DNA of 64,000 nucleotides from Pseudobacteriovorax antillogorgiicola (GTDB taxonomy: Bacteria > Bdellovibrionota_B > Oligoflexia > Oligoflexales > Oligoflexaceae). The first letter of the stretch is position 1. The number at the start of each line of letters is the position of its first letter. A program made the position numbers and the translations under genes. The notes beneath the pieces were generated by a model. It saw only the letters and a list, made by a program, of their open reading frames with translations, ran no database searches and was not told the DNA's origin. The stretch lies in assembly GCF_900177345.1 (NCBI RefSeq), contig NZ_FWZT01000016.1, forward strand, positions 120,097 through 184,096. Reading direction: 5' to 3'. Positions 46,896 through 56,503 of the stretch are shown here, one piece after another.

Positions 46896-47230
46896 CGAAT
46901 CAACCAAGTATCATGAAAGTTTTGAATTTTAGATCGGCCCCTAGTCGTATCGACCTCTTAGGGGATACTTTGAGTTTTTGATAAGGCAGATCGCCAGCTC
47001 GGGAACCTTCGCCGATCCTTCCCCCGTCTAAGCACGATACAGTTTGAAAACGTATCGAAAATGGTGAGGCCAATCACTACCGTTGAATGGAGTCTGAATA
47101 TCTTGCAAGTATCTAATATATTTATGATCATAATAAAATGTTTCAGCTTTTCCATTGAAAATGGCGAGAACGAATGGTGTAAGTAGTTCTCCTTGTGAGC
47201 TACTGAGACCTATGATTTGAGGGTAGGACT
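46896..47230. other. Intergenic region between two divergent genes
   Basis: About 335 bp with no gene that I can support. It separates the receptor phosphatase gene (minus) from a lipoprotein gene (plus) and should hold both promoters. I see no clear hairpin or repeat. Confidence 0.35.
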
Positions 47231-47770
47231 ATGAAGACTTTGTTATTTGTCGTGTGTATTAGTTTTGGGGTGGCTTGTAATCAATCAGGATTTTTAGGTA
47301 AGAATGAGAGCAAGCAGGCAAACACAGACCAGAGTCCTGAAGCAGTGAGTGAAATTCAACCCGATCCAGTGGTGGCTGCAAGCCCCGAAGAAATTCCATC
47401 TGAGGTGAGCCCCGTAGACGAGGCAACCATTGATGGGTCTTGCACCGATGCAGCGCAAACAGTTGTTACCGACGATCGTTTAGCCCGTCAATACCTATTC
47501 AGTAAATCGGAACAGATCGATTTAAGTGGCAACGAACAAACCATCGATGTCACTATGGGGTACGACGCCGAAGGGTCTTACTTGTGTGTGTACTCTCTTG
47601 GCAACCAGGCCACTATCGATGTAGCAAGCTTAGTCTCTCTCAAAGGGATCTACCTGAAAGATAAAGGACTGAATAACAACTTTCTTTTGACTCTTGCACC
47701 TGGTGTCGCCGTCGATGAGCTATTTGTCTATTCTGAAGGTAACACCAAGATCCAGATCGTTCGTGAATAG
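47231..47770 (+). CDS. Small lipoprotein, function unknown
   Basis: A 179-residue protein with a signal ending in S-F-G-V-A-C (lipid Cys at residue 16) and a long acidic, Pro/Glu/Ser-rich spacer (about 20-75). A small beta-rich domain follows with two Cys (T-I-D-G-S-C-T-D-A, Y-L-C-V-Y-S), likely disulphide-linked. No family known to me. It precedes the propeller/di-haem gene by 132 bp but a promoter could lie between. Confidence 0.65.
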   Translation: MKTLLFVVCISFGVACNQSGFLGKNESKQANTDQSPEAVSEIQPDPVVAASPEEIPSEVSPVDEATIDGSCTDAAQTVVTDDRLARQYLFSKSEQIDLSGNEQTIDVTMGYDAEGSYLCVYSLGNQATIDVASLVSLKGIYLKDKGLNNNFLLTLAPGVAVDELFVYSEGNTKIQIVRE

Positions 47771-47902
47771 ATTTTCATATGAACGGTTGATTCAGCTTCC
47801 CCAAAGGCAAGTGAATTAAGGGTTTCCACCACTTGAGTTTTCTAGGTTCGCGAATTATTCTGAGCAGAATTTTTCGGTCTCCATTCAACTCATAGGTGTG
47901 TG

Positions 47903-50707
47903 ATGAATCAACCCTATTTCTGCGGGGCATTCTTCTTTTGTTTCAGTTTGTGTTTTGCAACTGCCGTCCAAAGTCAATTTAGACAGGAGTCGCGGTGCCA
48001 CGAGGCTCCGCTGCCCTTGCAAAACCAAAAGTCATTTCCCCTGGGCGAAACTTTTTTCTTGCCGAAGATCTTGAAACCTTGTCAAAAGTCGTCTCGTTGG
48101 ACTATTAAAAGAGCTCCATCTGGTAGCCAGAACTCAGTGGTTAACATGAAAAACGATCACGCACGTTTTACTCCCGATTTACCAGGGATTTATCGATTTG
48201 CCCTAGAAGACGTCGGCAAGGTAATCCAAGATCAATTGGTTCTACAGGTAGACGATTGGGGGCCAAAGAAGCGATTTCGAAACCATTATTTGCCCCCTTA
48301 TGCAGGTGTGACCAAAGTGGATGACGATCTATGGACTGCTAATGGCTCCTCCTACACTGTCTCCAAGCTATCGCGAACCGCTCGCGGAGCCTGGCAGAAA
48401 ACCGGAGAGATTCAGGTGGGCTCATGGCCTGGAGCGGTAGCATGGCAAAAGGCAAGTCCTTATCTTTTGGTGGCCCATCGTGGGAGTGACACCTTGGGAT
48501 TCATCGATACTAGAAGGATGATACTCATTGACAGCGTTTGGGTAGGGGACGAGCCAACGGAAATCATCATCTCAAATGATGGAAAACTGGCATTTGTGAG
48601 TCTACCGACGATGGGCAAACTAGCTGTGGTCGCTATTCAATCGAGACGCCTCATCAAGTACATTGATGTTGGCTTTGATCCTAGAGCCATGAGTCTTTCG
48701 TCAGATGGCAAGCTCCTCTTTGTAGCTTCCTATCGGTCACGGAACCAAAATACGGATCTTTATGGCAGCTACCCTGAAGAGGTGGCAGGAGATATCTGGA
48801 TAATCGATGTGAAGGGGTTGTCCGTCCTTGGACAAATCAATGATGTATCTGCGGTCAATCGCTCCCTGTATTTCGATGGCATGTCGTCGCTGCTTTGGGT
48901 TGCGGCTACCAATGGTGATCCCTATCCCAATCAAGGAGATTATTCTGTCGATGAGGGAGTACTACCGTTCGTTCATGAATTGGTGGGGGTTCAAGGCGAC
49001 CCGGCAAACAAAGATTTCGGGCGTGTGGTGACACGGGTGGATCTCAGCCATCAACCAAGCTCTTCGGGGCCCTTTGTAGGGCCATCTGGAGTCGTTCGTG
49101 GGGGAGAGTATCTTTGGCTCAGTGCGGTATCGTCAAACCAAGTGATCGCCTTGGACCATAGCTCCCGAGAAGAAGTCCTACGGGTTAATGTGGGTAAGGG
49201 GCCGAGGAGAATCATCAACTTGGGAGGTGGTGTCTTAGCTGTGCACTGCTACCAAAGCCTTGAACTATGGTTGCTTTCGACCAAAGGGCAGGTTTTGCAA
49301 ATAATCAGCTTAGCGGAAGACTCCCGCTCCCCACTGATTGCTCAGGGAGAGCAGATCTTTTATCAGCCGGGCAATCTCTATGCGAGCAATCACTCTTGTG
49401 ATAGCTGCCATCTAGAAGGGCAAAACGAAGGTATGATCTGGAGGTTTGGGTCGGCACTATGGTCCAATGTCAGACCCTTGCAGCTCTTGGCGGCGACGCC
49501 TCCTCATCATTGGTACTCCTATGTTGCTAATTCGTCGGTGGATGCTATTGCAGCTCCTGCTTCCATTGTCGCCCAGCCCTTGAGCGCCAATGAAGCAAAG
49601 GCTATGACAGCTTTTATGGACTCCCTCATAGGGGCTCCCCGAGCTAATGGTGCGACGAATCGAGATGGGAGCTTCACCTTGGAAGCTGAAAAAGGCAAAG
49701 TGCTCTTTGAAGGCGAAGCCCAATGTGTTGCTTGTCACAGTGGACCTGTTTTTACGAATCAGACAGCGATTCCGTTGCCATCGGGAAAGTCCCTTGATGT
49801 CCCTAGTCTACTTGGTGCGTACCGCCATGGGATATACTTTGAAGATGGTCGAGCAACTACATTGAAACAGGCCGTGAATGAATTTATCGATCGCTCAGAA
49901 TCGTGGGGCCGTGGTCCGTTTTCAGATCAGGAACGTCAGCAGATTCTAGCGTTCGTCAGTCAGCTTACAGCTAAAGGCAGTGCTCCTGGTGGCATGTTTC
50001 CCGAAATCTATGAGAACTCATCGGTGTATCCCAATGTCCAGCCTTGGGTCGAGTTTTTCGATCCGATCGATCAACACCAATTGCGACTCAATAAGCAAGC
50101 GGTTGCTGATTATATTACATTGCTTGATAGTTCTGGCCAGGCTGTGGATGTGGAGGTATCCGTTGAAGGCTTGCGAATTGTCGCCAGTCCCAAAGCTGGT
50201 CTTCAGCTGGGAGAACGATATCAGTTTAAGGTTCTTCAAGGCCTACCGTTTATCACCGGTGGTCAACTCACCGCTGATCGTATCAAATCATTTGTAGTTG
50301 CAACTAACCCCCAATATGAGCTTCCTAAAAATCTCTATATGGAGGTAAGTCTTACCCTAGGATCTGAAGTACAAATTGAGTATTTGGAGCTGCAAGGCAT
50401 CAGGCTTGCCAATGGAGGTTTGGGCTTTACGATGGTTCCTTTGACAACGCTCACCGATCAACGGGAAAATTTGTGGTTGCGCTTGGATGGTCATGAGCTA
50501 ACCATAAGTCCCTTCGCATTCCCCTTCGCAGCCAATTCTAAAAAGTGGGGACCTCGGCCAGCTGTAGGTAATGCTCAAGGAGTGCGGGCTCGCCTTGTTC
50601 ACGAAGATGCCGGAGTTTTTGCCGAAGGGAGCTTCGCTATTACAGCCCCCGGTCGCAGTATCGCAGCTAGTTTTAGGATCCTCATGGAGCGGCCCGCGGT
50701 ATTTTAA
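47903..50707 (+). CDS. Exported beta-propeller / di-haem cytochrome c peroxidase (MauG-like) fusion
   Basis: A 934-residue protein. The ATG at 47903 follows an overlapping GTG. A signal peptide (cut near V-Q-S) is followed by a beta domain (about 30-110), a YVTN-type propeller (about 125-460), then two haem motifs: C499-D-S-C-H503 and C608-V-A-C-H612. Between and after them are F-T-N-Q-T and S-L-L-G-A-Y-R-H-G-I-Y-F-E-D-G-R-A-T-T-L-K-Q-A, the pattern of the bacterial di-haem peroxidase/MauG family. Residues about 690-934 are Ig-like. It is probably periplasmic or exposed and acts in peroxide removal or cofactor oxidation. It overlaps the astacin-like gene tail to tail by 4 bp. Confidence 0.85.
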   Translation: MNQPYFCGAFFFCFSLCFATAVQSQFRQESRCHEAPLPLQNQKSFPLGETFFLPKILKPCQKSSRWTIKRAPSGSQNSVVNMKNDHARFTPDLPGIYRFALEDVGKVIQDQLVLQVDDWGPKKRFRNHYLPPYAGVTKVDDDLWTANGSSYTVSKLSRTARGAWQKTGEIQVGSWPGAVAWQKASPYLLVAHRGSDTLGFIDTRRMILIDSVWVGDEPTEIIISNDGKLAFVSLPTMGKLAVVAIQSRRLIKYIDVGFDPRAMSLSSDGKLLFVASYRSRNQNTDLYGSYPEEVAGDIWIIDVKGLSVLGQINDVSAVNRSLYFDGMSSLLWVAATNGDPYPNQGDYSVDEGVLPFVHELVGVQGDPANKDFGRVVTRVDLSHQPSSSGPFVGPSGVVRGGEYLWLSAVSSNQVIALDHSSREEVLRVNVGKGPRRIINLGGGVLAVHCYQSLELWLLSTKGQVLQIISLAEDSRSPLIAQGEQIFYQPGNLYASNHSCDSCHLEGQNEGMIWRFGSALWSNVRPLQLLAATPPHHWYSYVANSSVDAIAAPASIVAQPLSANEAKAMTAFMDSLIGAPRANGATNRDGSFTLEAEKGKVLFEGEAQCVACHSGPVFTNQTAIPLPSGKSLDVPSLLGAYRHGIYFEDGRATTLKQAVNEFIDRSESWGRGPFSDQERQQILAFVSQLTAKGSAPGGMFPEIYENSSVYPNVQPWVEFFDPIDQHQLRLNKQAVADYITLLDSSGQAVDVEVSVEGLRIVASPKAGLQLGERYQFKVLQGLPFITGGQLTADRIKSFVVATNPQYELPKNLYMEVSLTLGSEVQIEYLELQGIRLANGGLGFTMVPLTTLTDQRENLWLRLDGHELTISPFAFPFAANSKKWGPRPAVGNAQGVRARLVHEDAGVFAEGSFAITAPGRSIAASFRILMERPAVF

Positions 50708-51801
50708 TCCTGTTCGTCAGTGGATGGAGGTGCATCCACATTAGAGAGAAAGTCTAAGTTCTCGTAGGCAATCTCAATGGGAATGCTACCAACCCCTTTG
50801 TTAAGGATGATACCAAAGGCGAATCGCCCTTCATCGGGTACGGTAAGCTCCAAGGCAAAAGGCTGAATCCAGTTGGTGCACTGTTCCTCGTCACCGATGG
50901 CGAGGGGCTCCTGATTCGGCGTGTCCATAGAAACCAAGCCGACTCGAGCACAGCCAGAAAAAATCGCGAATGATGCCTGAGCCATAATTGTTTTTCCTCG
51001 GTATGCTTCTGGTATCTCCATACCTAAAAATCCAGCATCTTGTGACGAACGAAAGTAATTGGCTACAGGGAGTACACCATTCAAATAGGTAAAAGCGTTT
51101 TGATCAAAGGTTTTGATGGCACCATAGAGATAGTCAAGTGCGCGAATATCAGATGGCGAAAGGGATGTGATATCACGATCAGCACAATAATTCATGATCG
51201 AGTCGGGGTCGTATTCGTCGATGTAGCGGATGGAGCTTGACTCATCTTTGACTCGCGTATGGCGAATGCCTCCTGTTTGGCAAACATCGCTGCGATCTGC
51301 TCGCTCGTGCTCGTGGTAAAGACCTGCAGCATGACCGAACTCGTGGACAGCGGTGCTTAATGTTGCTGTTTTCCCCCAAGGTTTATCGTAGTGATTGATA
51401 CCAATCCGCATAGTACAGTCTTCGCAATCATCTAATTGGTTGCCTCGCGTCGCACCCACAAGGCTGACCCCTCCACCTATAGAAAACGAGTCGTCGCGGT
51501 CGAGATAGATACGAACTGTGTTGTCGCGGGTTTCTGCCGTTAATTCAGAGCATTCACCCCAGGAGACAAATCTTACTTGGCTGGTTTTTTCATATTCAGT
51601 TCGAACTTTCGTCTCTAAATCCTCTAGCAGAGTATCATAGCCAGAGGCTTGCTCTGGATTGATGAAGCATACAGGGATACGACTTGGGTCTTGCCACTTA
51701 AAATTTAGGGCAACAACACCATCCAAGGCAGAAGGTTCGGACCGATGACAAGCCAATCCCAGAAGGGTAAAAGCTCCACAAAGAAGGGAAGATCGTTTCA
51801 T
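50704..51801 (-). CDS. Astacin-like (M12A) zinc metalloprotease lipoprotein
   Basis: A 365-residue protein. ATG 51801 is preferred over the upstream 51822 because it begins the signal (MKRSSLLCGAFTLLGLAC). The catalytic core is H153-E-F-G-H157-A-A-G-L-Y-H163-E-H-E-R, the extended zinc motif of astacins, followed by S-I-M-N-Y (Met-turn) and D-I-R-A-L-D-Y-L-Y. Residues about 240-365 are a C-terminal beta domain. It is expected to be exported and to cut proteins or peptides outside the cytoplasm. Its promoter should lie in 51802-52042. Confidence 0.86.
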   Translation of the reverse strand: MKRSSLLCGAFTLLGLACHRSEPSALDGVVALNFKWQDPSRIPVCFINPEQASGYDTLLEDLETKVRTEYEKTSQVRFVSWGECSELTAETRDNTVRIYLDRDDSFSIGGGVSLVGATRGNQLDDCEDCTMRIGINHYDKPWGKTATLSTAVHEFGHAAGLYHEHERADRSDVCQTGGIRHTRVKDESSSIRYIDEYDPDSIMNYCADRDITSLSPSDIRALDYLYGAIKTFDQNAFTYLNGVLPVANYFRSSQDAGFLGMEIPEAYRGKTIMAQASFAIFSGCARVGLVSMDTPNQEPLAIGDEEQCTNWIQPFALELTVPDEGRFAFGIILNKGVGSIPIEIAYENLDFLSNVDAPPSTDEQD

Positions 51802-52042
51802 TTTTAACTCCAATGGTATCAATATTTGCTAACAGCTCAGGATAGTAGGCTCAGGGCCGTGGCTAAACTAGCAAGAACAGACTTTGAAGTTAGAATGATA
51901 TGAAAGATTTACTACAACTTCTTGGCAAGGTGAAGATTCTTTTTTAATTTTGACTAGTTATGAAGGGGGTTCGGCAATTCGGGGTGTGGGCAGTCCCCGA
52001 CAACCGTTTAACGATTCGCACGGGGAAGCTTAGTATTCGCGC

Positions 52043-53086
52043 TTACTTCGAGCCGTCGACTAAGCGCCAAGCAACAGTTTCCCCTGCAAAAAACGGTACG
52101 ATTGGCCGTCCGTTGGGGAGGATGATCTCCTTGGGGATCTGCCAGGCAGACTTTTCTAAGGTAATAGTATCCGAATTGATGGGCAAGTCATAGAATTTGG
52201 GCCCGTTGATGCTAGCGAAAGCTTCCAAGTGATCGAGAATCCCAAGGTCTTCAAAAATCTGTGCATAAAGCTCAATGCCGCTCCAAGCGCTGTAACAACC
52301 CGCACATCCGCAGGCATTTTCTTTCTTAGACTTCTCATGAGGCGCAGAATCAGTACCTAAGAAAATTTTATGGGTTTTGCTGGCTACAGCCTTTCGAAGA
52401 GCTTCTTGGTGAGTGTTACGTTTTAATACGGGCAAACAGAAATTGTGAGGCCGAACCCCACCTACCAGCAGATCGTTACGGTTAAGAAGAAGATGCTGCG
52501 GGGTGATTGTGGCCGCGACGCGATCTGATGCAGCAAGTACGAACTCAGCAGCTTCTTTGGTGGTGATATGTTCTAAAACAACTTTTAAATCAGGGTTCCG
52601 GTCGACGATAGGAACGAGCTTGGATTCGATGAAAACTTTCTCTCGGTCGAAGATATCGATGTGATGATCTGTGACCTCTCCATGAACGAGCAGTGGCATC
52701 TTATTTTCAGCAAGGGCTTCGAAAACTCCTTGAAGATAGTCTAATTGACTTACTGCTGCATCAGAGTTTGTGGTCGCTCCTGCGGGGTAAAGCTTGGCTG
52801 CGGTGACTCCCAACGCCTTCGCCTCGGCGATGGTTTGTGGGGTTGTTTCATTGGTCAAAAAGATTGTCATCAATGGCTCAAAACTTTGCCCCGGGGGGAT
52901 GGCTTCAGTTATGCGAGATCTATATTCCATCGCAAGGGCTCCAGTCGTCACGGGAGGCACCAGATTTGGCATGACTATGGCTCGTTTAAAGCAGCGCGCT
53001 GTGGCAGGTACGGTTTCTCCTAGCATATCCCCGTCTCGAAGGTGCAGGTGCCAGTCATCAGGGCGTTTGATCGTGATCTTAGTCAT
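52043..53086 (-). CDS. pyrC: Dihydroorotase
   Basis: A 347-residue protein matching E. coli-type PyrC (length 348). The zinc motif is W-H13-L-H15-L-R-D18, and [14 protein letters not shown] and G-T-D-S-A-P-H follow in order. It closes carbamoyl-aspartate to dihydroorotate, the third step of UMP synthesis, in the cytosol. It is divergent from the AstE/ASPA-like gene with a 252-bp control region. No other pyrimidine gene is in the window. Confidence 0.94.
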   Translation of the reverse strand: MTKITIKRPDDWHLHLRDGDMLGETVPATARCFKRAIVMPNLVPPVTTGALAMEYRSRITEAIPPGQSFEPLMTIFLTNETTPQTIAEAKALGVTAAKLYPAGATTNSDAAVSQLDYLQGVFEALAENKMPLLVHGEVTDHHIDIFDREKVFIESKLVPIVDRNPDLKVVLEHITTKEAAEFVLAASDRVAATITPQHLLLNRNDLLVGGVRPHNFCLPVLKRNTHQEALRKAVASKTHKIFLGTDSAPHEKSKKENACGCAGCYSAWSGIELYAQIFEDLGILDHLEAFASINGPKFYDLPINSDTITLEKSAWQIPKEIILPNGRPIVPFFAGETVAWRLVDGSK

Positions 53087-53338
53087 GTTTCATCCTACTG
53101 GAAAAATTTTCGTGTTCGGAGCTACCGGTGATGCTTACCAAAGCCAGGCTTTATTGTCTATGACAAGCGTTCTCTGAATCCGGAGGTCGAGCTATGGCAC
53201 TATTTCATTCCCTTGGAGGCCAAAACGTGCTTAAATTTCATGCTTTGGGCATAGTTTGTCATTGCCAGGTTTTCGATCCCTGGTCTATTTTCAGAGTTTA
53301 CTTAGTCTGGGCTAAATGACCAGTCATGCGGAGACATA

Positions 53339-54352
53339 ATGTCAGATAATTTTGAGATTGGTGGCATCGCCGTTCCGATCGGCCAGCGTAAGGCGATCGA
53401 CCTTCACCTGGGACGGCTTTACGATTATACCGAATTAACCTTGCCTGTGGAGGTTATACGAGGTGTGGAACCAGGGCCAACGTTTTTTATTTCGGGAGCC
53501 GTCCATGGCGACGAATTGATTGGCACCGCGATAGTGAAGAAGATCATCAATGATAAGAGGGTCAAGAAACTAAAGGGAACCTTGCTGGCCATCCCTATCG
53601 TTAACGTGTTTGGCTTCAATAACCTATCTCGTTACCTTCCAGACCGTCGTGATTTGAACCGATGCTTTCCAGGAACAAGTAAAGGCTCTCTGGGTTCGAC
53701 CATAGCCAATCTTTTTACCAACGAGATTCTTAAGAAATGCCAGTACGGTATCGACTTCCACTCAGGGGCGATTCACCGCTCTAATTTGCCGCAGATTCGC
53801 ATCTCCTTCGAGCGTGATTCGGACAAGGATCTAGCGGAAGCCTTCGGCGCACCGGTCGTGCTCAACTCAAAACTTAGAGATGGTTCTCTGAGAGACACGG
53901 CTTCCGACCATGGAGTTCAAACCCTACTGTTCGAAGGGGGAGAAGCCCTCCGGCTAAACGAGGGCGTGATCCGTTTTGGTGTCAATGGTGCTTTCGCGAT
54001 TATGGAAAAAATTGGAATGCTGCCTCCGGGAAGCCATCGGCCGGTATCCAGATCTTATGTTGCCCATTCCAGCTACTGGGTCCGTGCACCTTCAGCTGGG
54101 ATGATTCGCCTGACACGAAACTTAGGCAGTAAGGTTCGAGAAGGAACTCTTTTGGGTCAACTGACAGATGCTTTTGGCCATACAGTAAGAAAGGTCATTG
54201 CACCATCGGAAGGAGTGGTCATTGGCATCTCTAAACTGCCGCTAGTGAATAAGGGGGATGCCTTGTTCCATATTGCGACTTTCGAAGATTCGGATTTGGT
54301 GCGACGGCTTGCTTCGGAGCTTAATGATATTGGTGATGATCTTTATGTTTAA
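53339..54352 (+). CDS. Succinylglutamate desuccinylase/aspartoacylase family zinc hydrolase
   Basis: A 337-residue protein of the M14-like AstE/ASPA family. The zinc and substrate blocks are F-I-S-G-A-V-H-G-D-E (about 53-62), R-R-D-L-N-R-C-F-P-G (about 102-111), and Y-G-I-D-F-H-S-G-A (about 138-146). The C-terminal part has an extra beta domain. Family members remove acyl groups from amino acids. This branch also includes proteins of unknown target in gammaproteobacteria. GGAG precedes the ATG. A hairpin AATCGC...GCGATT with TTTTAAAA in its loop (54373-54396) follows the stop. Confidence 0.82.
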   Translation: MSDNFEIGGIAVPIGQRKAIDLHLGRLYDYTELTLPVEVIRGVEPGPTFFISGAVHGDELIGTAIVKKIINDKRVKKLKGTLLAIPIVNVFGFNNLSRYLPDRRDLNRCFPGTSKGSLGSTIANLFTNEILKKCQYGIDFHSGAIHRSNLPQIRISFERDSDKDLAEAFGAPVVLNSKLRDGSLRDTASDHGVQTLLFEGGEALRLNEGVIRFGVNGAFAIMEKIGMLPPGSHRPVSRSYVAHSSYWVRAPSAGMIRLTRNLGSKVREGTLLGQLTDAFGHTVRKVIAPSEGVVIGISKLPLVNKGDALFHIATFEDSDLVRRLASELNDIGDDLYV

Positions 54353-54421
54353 ACTTATGATTTTTATCCTAGAATCGCTCTTTTAAAATGGCGATTTACT
54401 TTGTTGGCCATGAAATAAGGG

Positions 54422-54718
54422 TCAAGCTGTTTTGGCACTTTCAATAGTCATATCCCATTTTATGACAAGGACAGTCAAGTCATCTTCCTGAAGCTCTGTT
54501 TGATTCAATTCATTGTAGCGGGCAATAATTGCCTGGCAGTTATCCGCTGCATTCCTAGTGGTATCGATGATACGTGATATGTGTTTAGAGTTCAAGTGGA
54601 GCCCTTTTTGGTTCTCAATATTTTCTACGAGCCCGTCAGTAAAAAAAACGATCAAATCGCCCTCGTTTAGAGAGATCTGTTTTATCTTGTTTCTATGAGA
54701 ACTAACGTTTTCAACAGT
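54422..54718 (-). pseudogene. 3' stump of a SpoIIE-type phosphatase gene cut off by mobile DNA
   Basis: The frame reads V-E-N-V-S-S-H, L-N-E-G-D-L-I-V-F-F-T-D-G-L-V-E-N-I, then D-D-L-T-V-L-V-I-K-W-D near the end. This is exactly the last third of a SpoIIE phosphatase domain and parallels the genes at 41470 and 44910. Upstream of about 54718 the match is lost at an in-frame stop, and the IS91-type region begins. The front two thirds are not found downstream of the mobile block within the window, so the gene was truncated, not just split. Confidence 0.8.
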
Positions 54719-54816
54719 AATTCAACCTTAATCTAGTAGATGCATGATTTCAGTGAGATACGCAATATTTTGAAGCTTGTTATAATAGCCGTGCACACTT
54801 GTATAGGGTGATGTCT

Positions 54817-56043
54817 ATGGCAAACGATTTCCTTAAGATATTTTCGGATGGTTGGGAAAAATTTAAATCAGCAGTTCCTTCCTACGATAGTCCCCATTAC
54901 AACAAACAGGTTGAGGCCGTCCTTCGTTGCGGCGATCCCATATTTGGTTTTTCTCAATATCTTTGCCTTAATTGCGGCAAGGATAGCCGTATTGTCGCTC
55001 ACTCCTGCAAGAGCAAATTTTGTTTGAGGTGCGGAAGAGTTGATGGTGAGAACTTCGCTCAGTCTATCGCCGCTAAGCTCTACGAAGATGTAGACTATCG
55101 CCACGTTGTGTTAACGATTCCGTCTCAGTTCAGAACGAATTTTTGTAAGCACAGATTTACAGGGGACTTATACAGCGCATTCATATCAATGGGATGGGAC
55201 TTTGTGAAAAGCTTCATGAAAGAGGTAGCTGGGGTAGTTCTTGAGTGTGGTTGTATAGTTGTGCTTCACACTGTGGGAAGAAAAAGCGATTACAAACCCC
55301 ATTTGCATATCATGCTGATGTCCGGTGGCATAAGCCCTGAGGGCCAATGGATTTCCTTAAAAAGATTTGATTTTTCTATACTCAATCGAACTTGGAAGAA
55401 AACGCTACTAGCTGGTATGAGAAATTGGGACGAACTAGGTGAATTCGAGTCTGTTTTCAGTGAATCTGAGTCAAGGTACAAGGGTTTCTATGCTCATATC
55501 GATGTGAATCCTGCTCCAAAGAAAAGGCGTAATCTAATCCGCTATCTTAGCAAATATCTTTGTAGGCCGCAGATCAGCTTAAAGCGCCTACTGCAATATA
55601 GTAGCAAGAAAGATGAGGTAGTCTATAAATATAACAGCCATAGCTCTGGAAAAAATGAGATAGAACGCACCAACATCATAAACTTTATTGGTCGGATGGT
55701 TCAGCAGATTCTACCACCGAGGTTTAAAAGAATTCGTTACTACGGCCTTCAGTCGCCGAGCAATCGTAGCAGGCTCACGGCAAAGGTTTGTGAAGCGGTG
55801 GGCCGGCTGGTATTGCTTCCAGAAATTGAGAGGCGATCTGCGGTTCCAACTAGATCATGCTACAAAGATTTGATAGAGCTTTGGTGGGGTGAAGATCCTT
55901 TTCGTTGCAAGGAATGTGGCCATCAGATGGATCTTGCGCGTATCTGGAAGTTTGGAAAGGGTTGGATTTTCAATATATTTGACTTACTGTTTGGCCATGA
56001 TATTGGACCACCTGGGAATTTGCCTGACTTATGCTATGACTAA
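54817..56043 (+). CDS. IS91-family transposase (HUH type)
   Basis: A 408-residue protein. The zinc-finger start (C-L-N-C-G, C-K-S-K-F-C-L-R-C-G) is followed by the HUH motif H162-L-H164 and the tyrosine pair Y243-L-S-K-Y247. These are the catalytic features of IS91/IS801-type rolling-circle transposases, and the length is right. ATG 54817 has AGGGTGA 5-6 nt upstream, preferred over a TTG at 54799. It is probably intact. It sits directly against the SpoIIE stump, which it or its neighbour truncated. IS91 elements have no inverted ends, so I cannot mark its borders exactly. Confidence 0.85.
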   Translation: MANDFLKIFSDGWEKFKSAVPSYDSPHYNKQVEAVLRCGDPIFGFSQYLCLNCGKDSRIVAHSCKSKFCLRCGRVDGENFAQSIAAKLYEDVDYRHVVLTIPSQFRTNFCKHRFTGDLYSAFISMGWDFVKSFMKEVAGVVLECGCIVVLHTVGRKSDYKPHLHIMLMSGGISPEGQWISLKRFDFSILNRTWKKTLLAGMRNWDELGEFESVFSESESRYKGFYAHIDVNPAPKKRRNLIRYLSKYLCRPQISLKRLLQYSSKKDEVVYKYNSHSSGKNEIERTNIINFIGRMVQQILPPRFKRIRYYGLQSPSNRSRLTAKVCEAVGRLVLLPEIERRSAVPTRSCYKDLIELWWGEDPFRCKECGHQMDLARIWKFGKGWIFNIFDLLFGHDIGPPGNLPDLCYD

Positions 56044-56107
56044 AGAAGTCATCGCCTATTCGTGAATGTCTCTTCCAAAGAATCTAAAAGGTGTATAGCT
56101 CTTTTGG

Positions 56108-56503
56108 ATGGAAGATTCATTTAGTGAATATAAAAGACGTGATCCAGAGTCGACTATTCTGTACCAGGTTTTGGATCGGAATATGGAGCGGTTTTTTGCA
56201 AGCTTAGAAAGTAACCCCGATCAGAAGTCTCTTCCCTATTTTGTTCGAAAAGAGTTTGAAAAATTCCTAAGTTGTGGTGTGCTGAGGCAGGGTCTTGTCA
56301 GATTAAAATGCTCAGATTGCTCTGAATCGATTCTAGTAGCTTTTAGCTGTAAGTGCCGAGGATTTTGCCCCTCATGTGCAGGCCGCAGAATGTCAGAGCG
56401 GTCGATTAACCTTACGGAAAATGTGATCCCTTTTGTGCCTACAAGGCATTGGGTCTTATCAGTACCCTTTGAGCTTCGTTATTGGCGCGCCACGAGGCGC
56501 TGA
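56108..56503 (+). pseudogene. 5' part of a second IS91-type transposase, interrupted by a group II intron
   Basis: Residues 1-125 read as the N-terminus of another IS91-type transposase, distinct from the one at 54817: C-S-D-C at about 74, then C-K-C-R-G-F-C-P-S-C-A-G-R-R (zinc-binding), then P-T-R-H-W-V-L-S-V-P-F-E-L-R-Y-W. The match stops at about 56484 exactly where intron-like sequence starts, and the frame ends soon after. The HUH and tyrosine part is missing both here and after the intron, so the transposase is dead. Confidence 0.8.

Noticed and set aside
54868..55104. Minus-strand frame inside the IS91 transposase
   Set aside because: It is antisense to the zinc-finger region and has no features of a protein.
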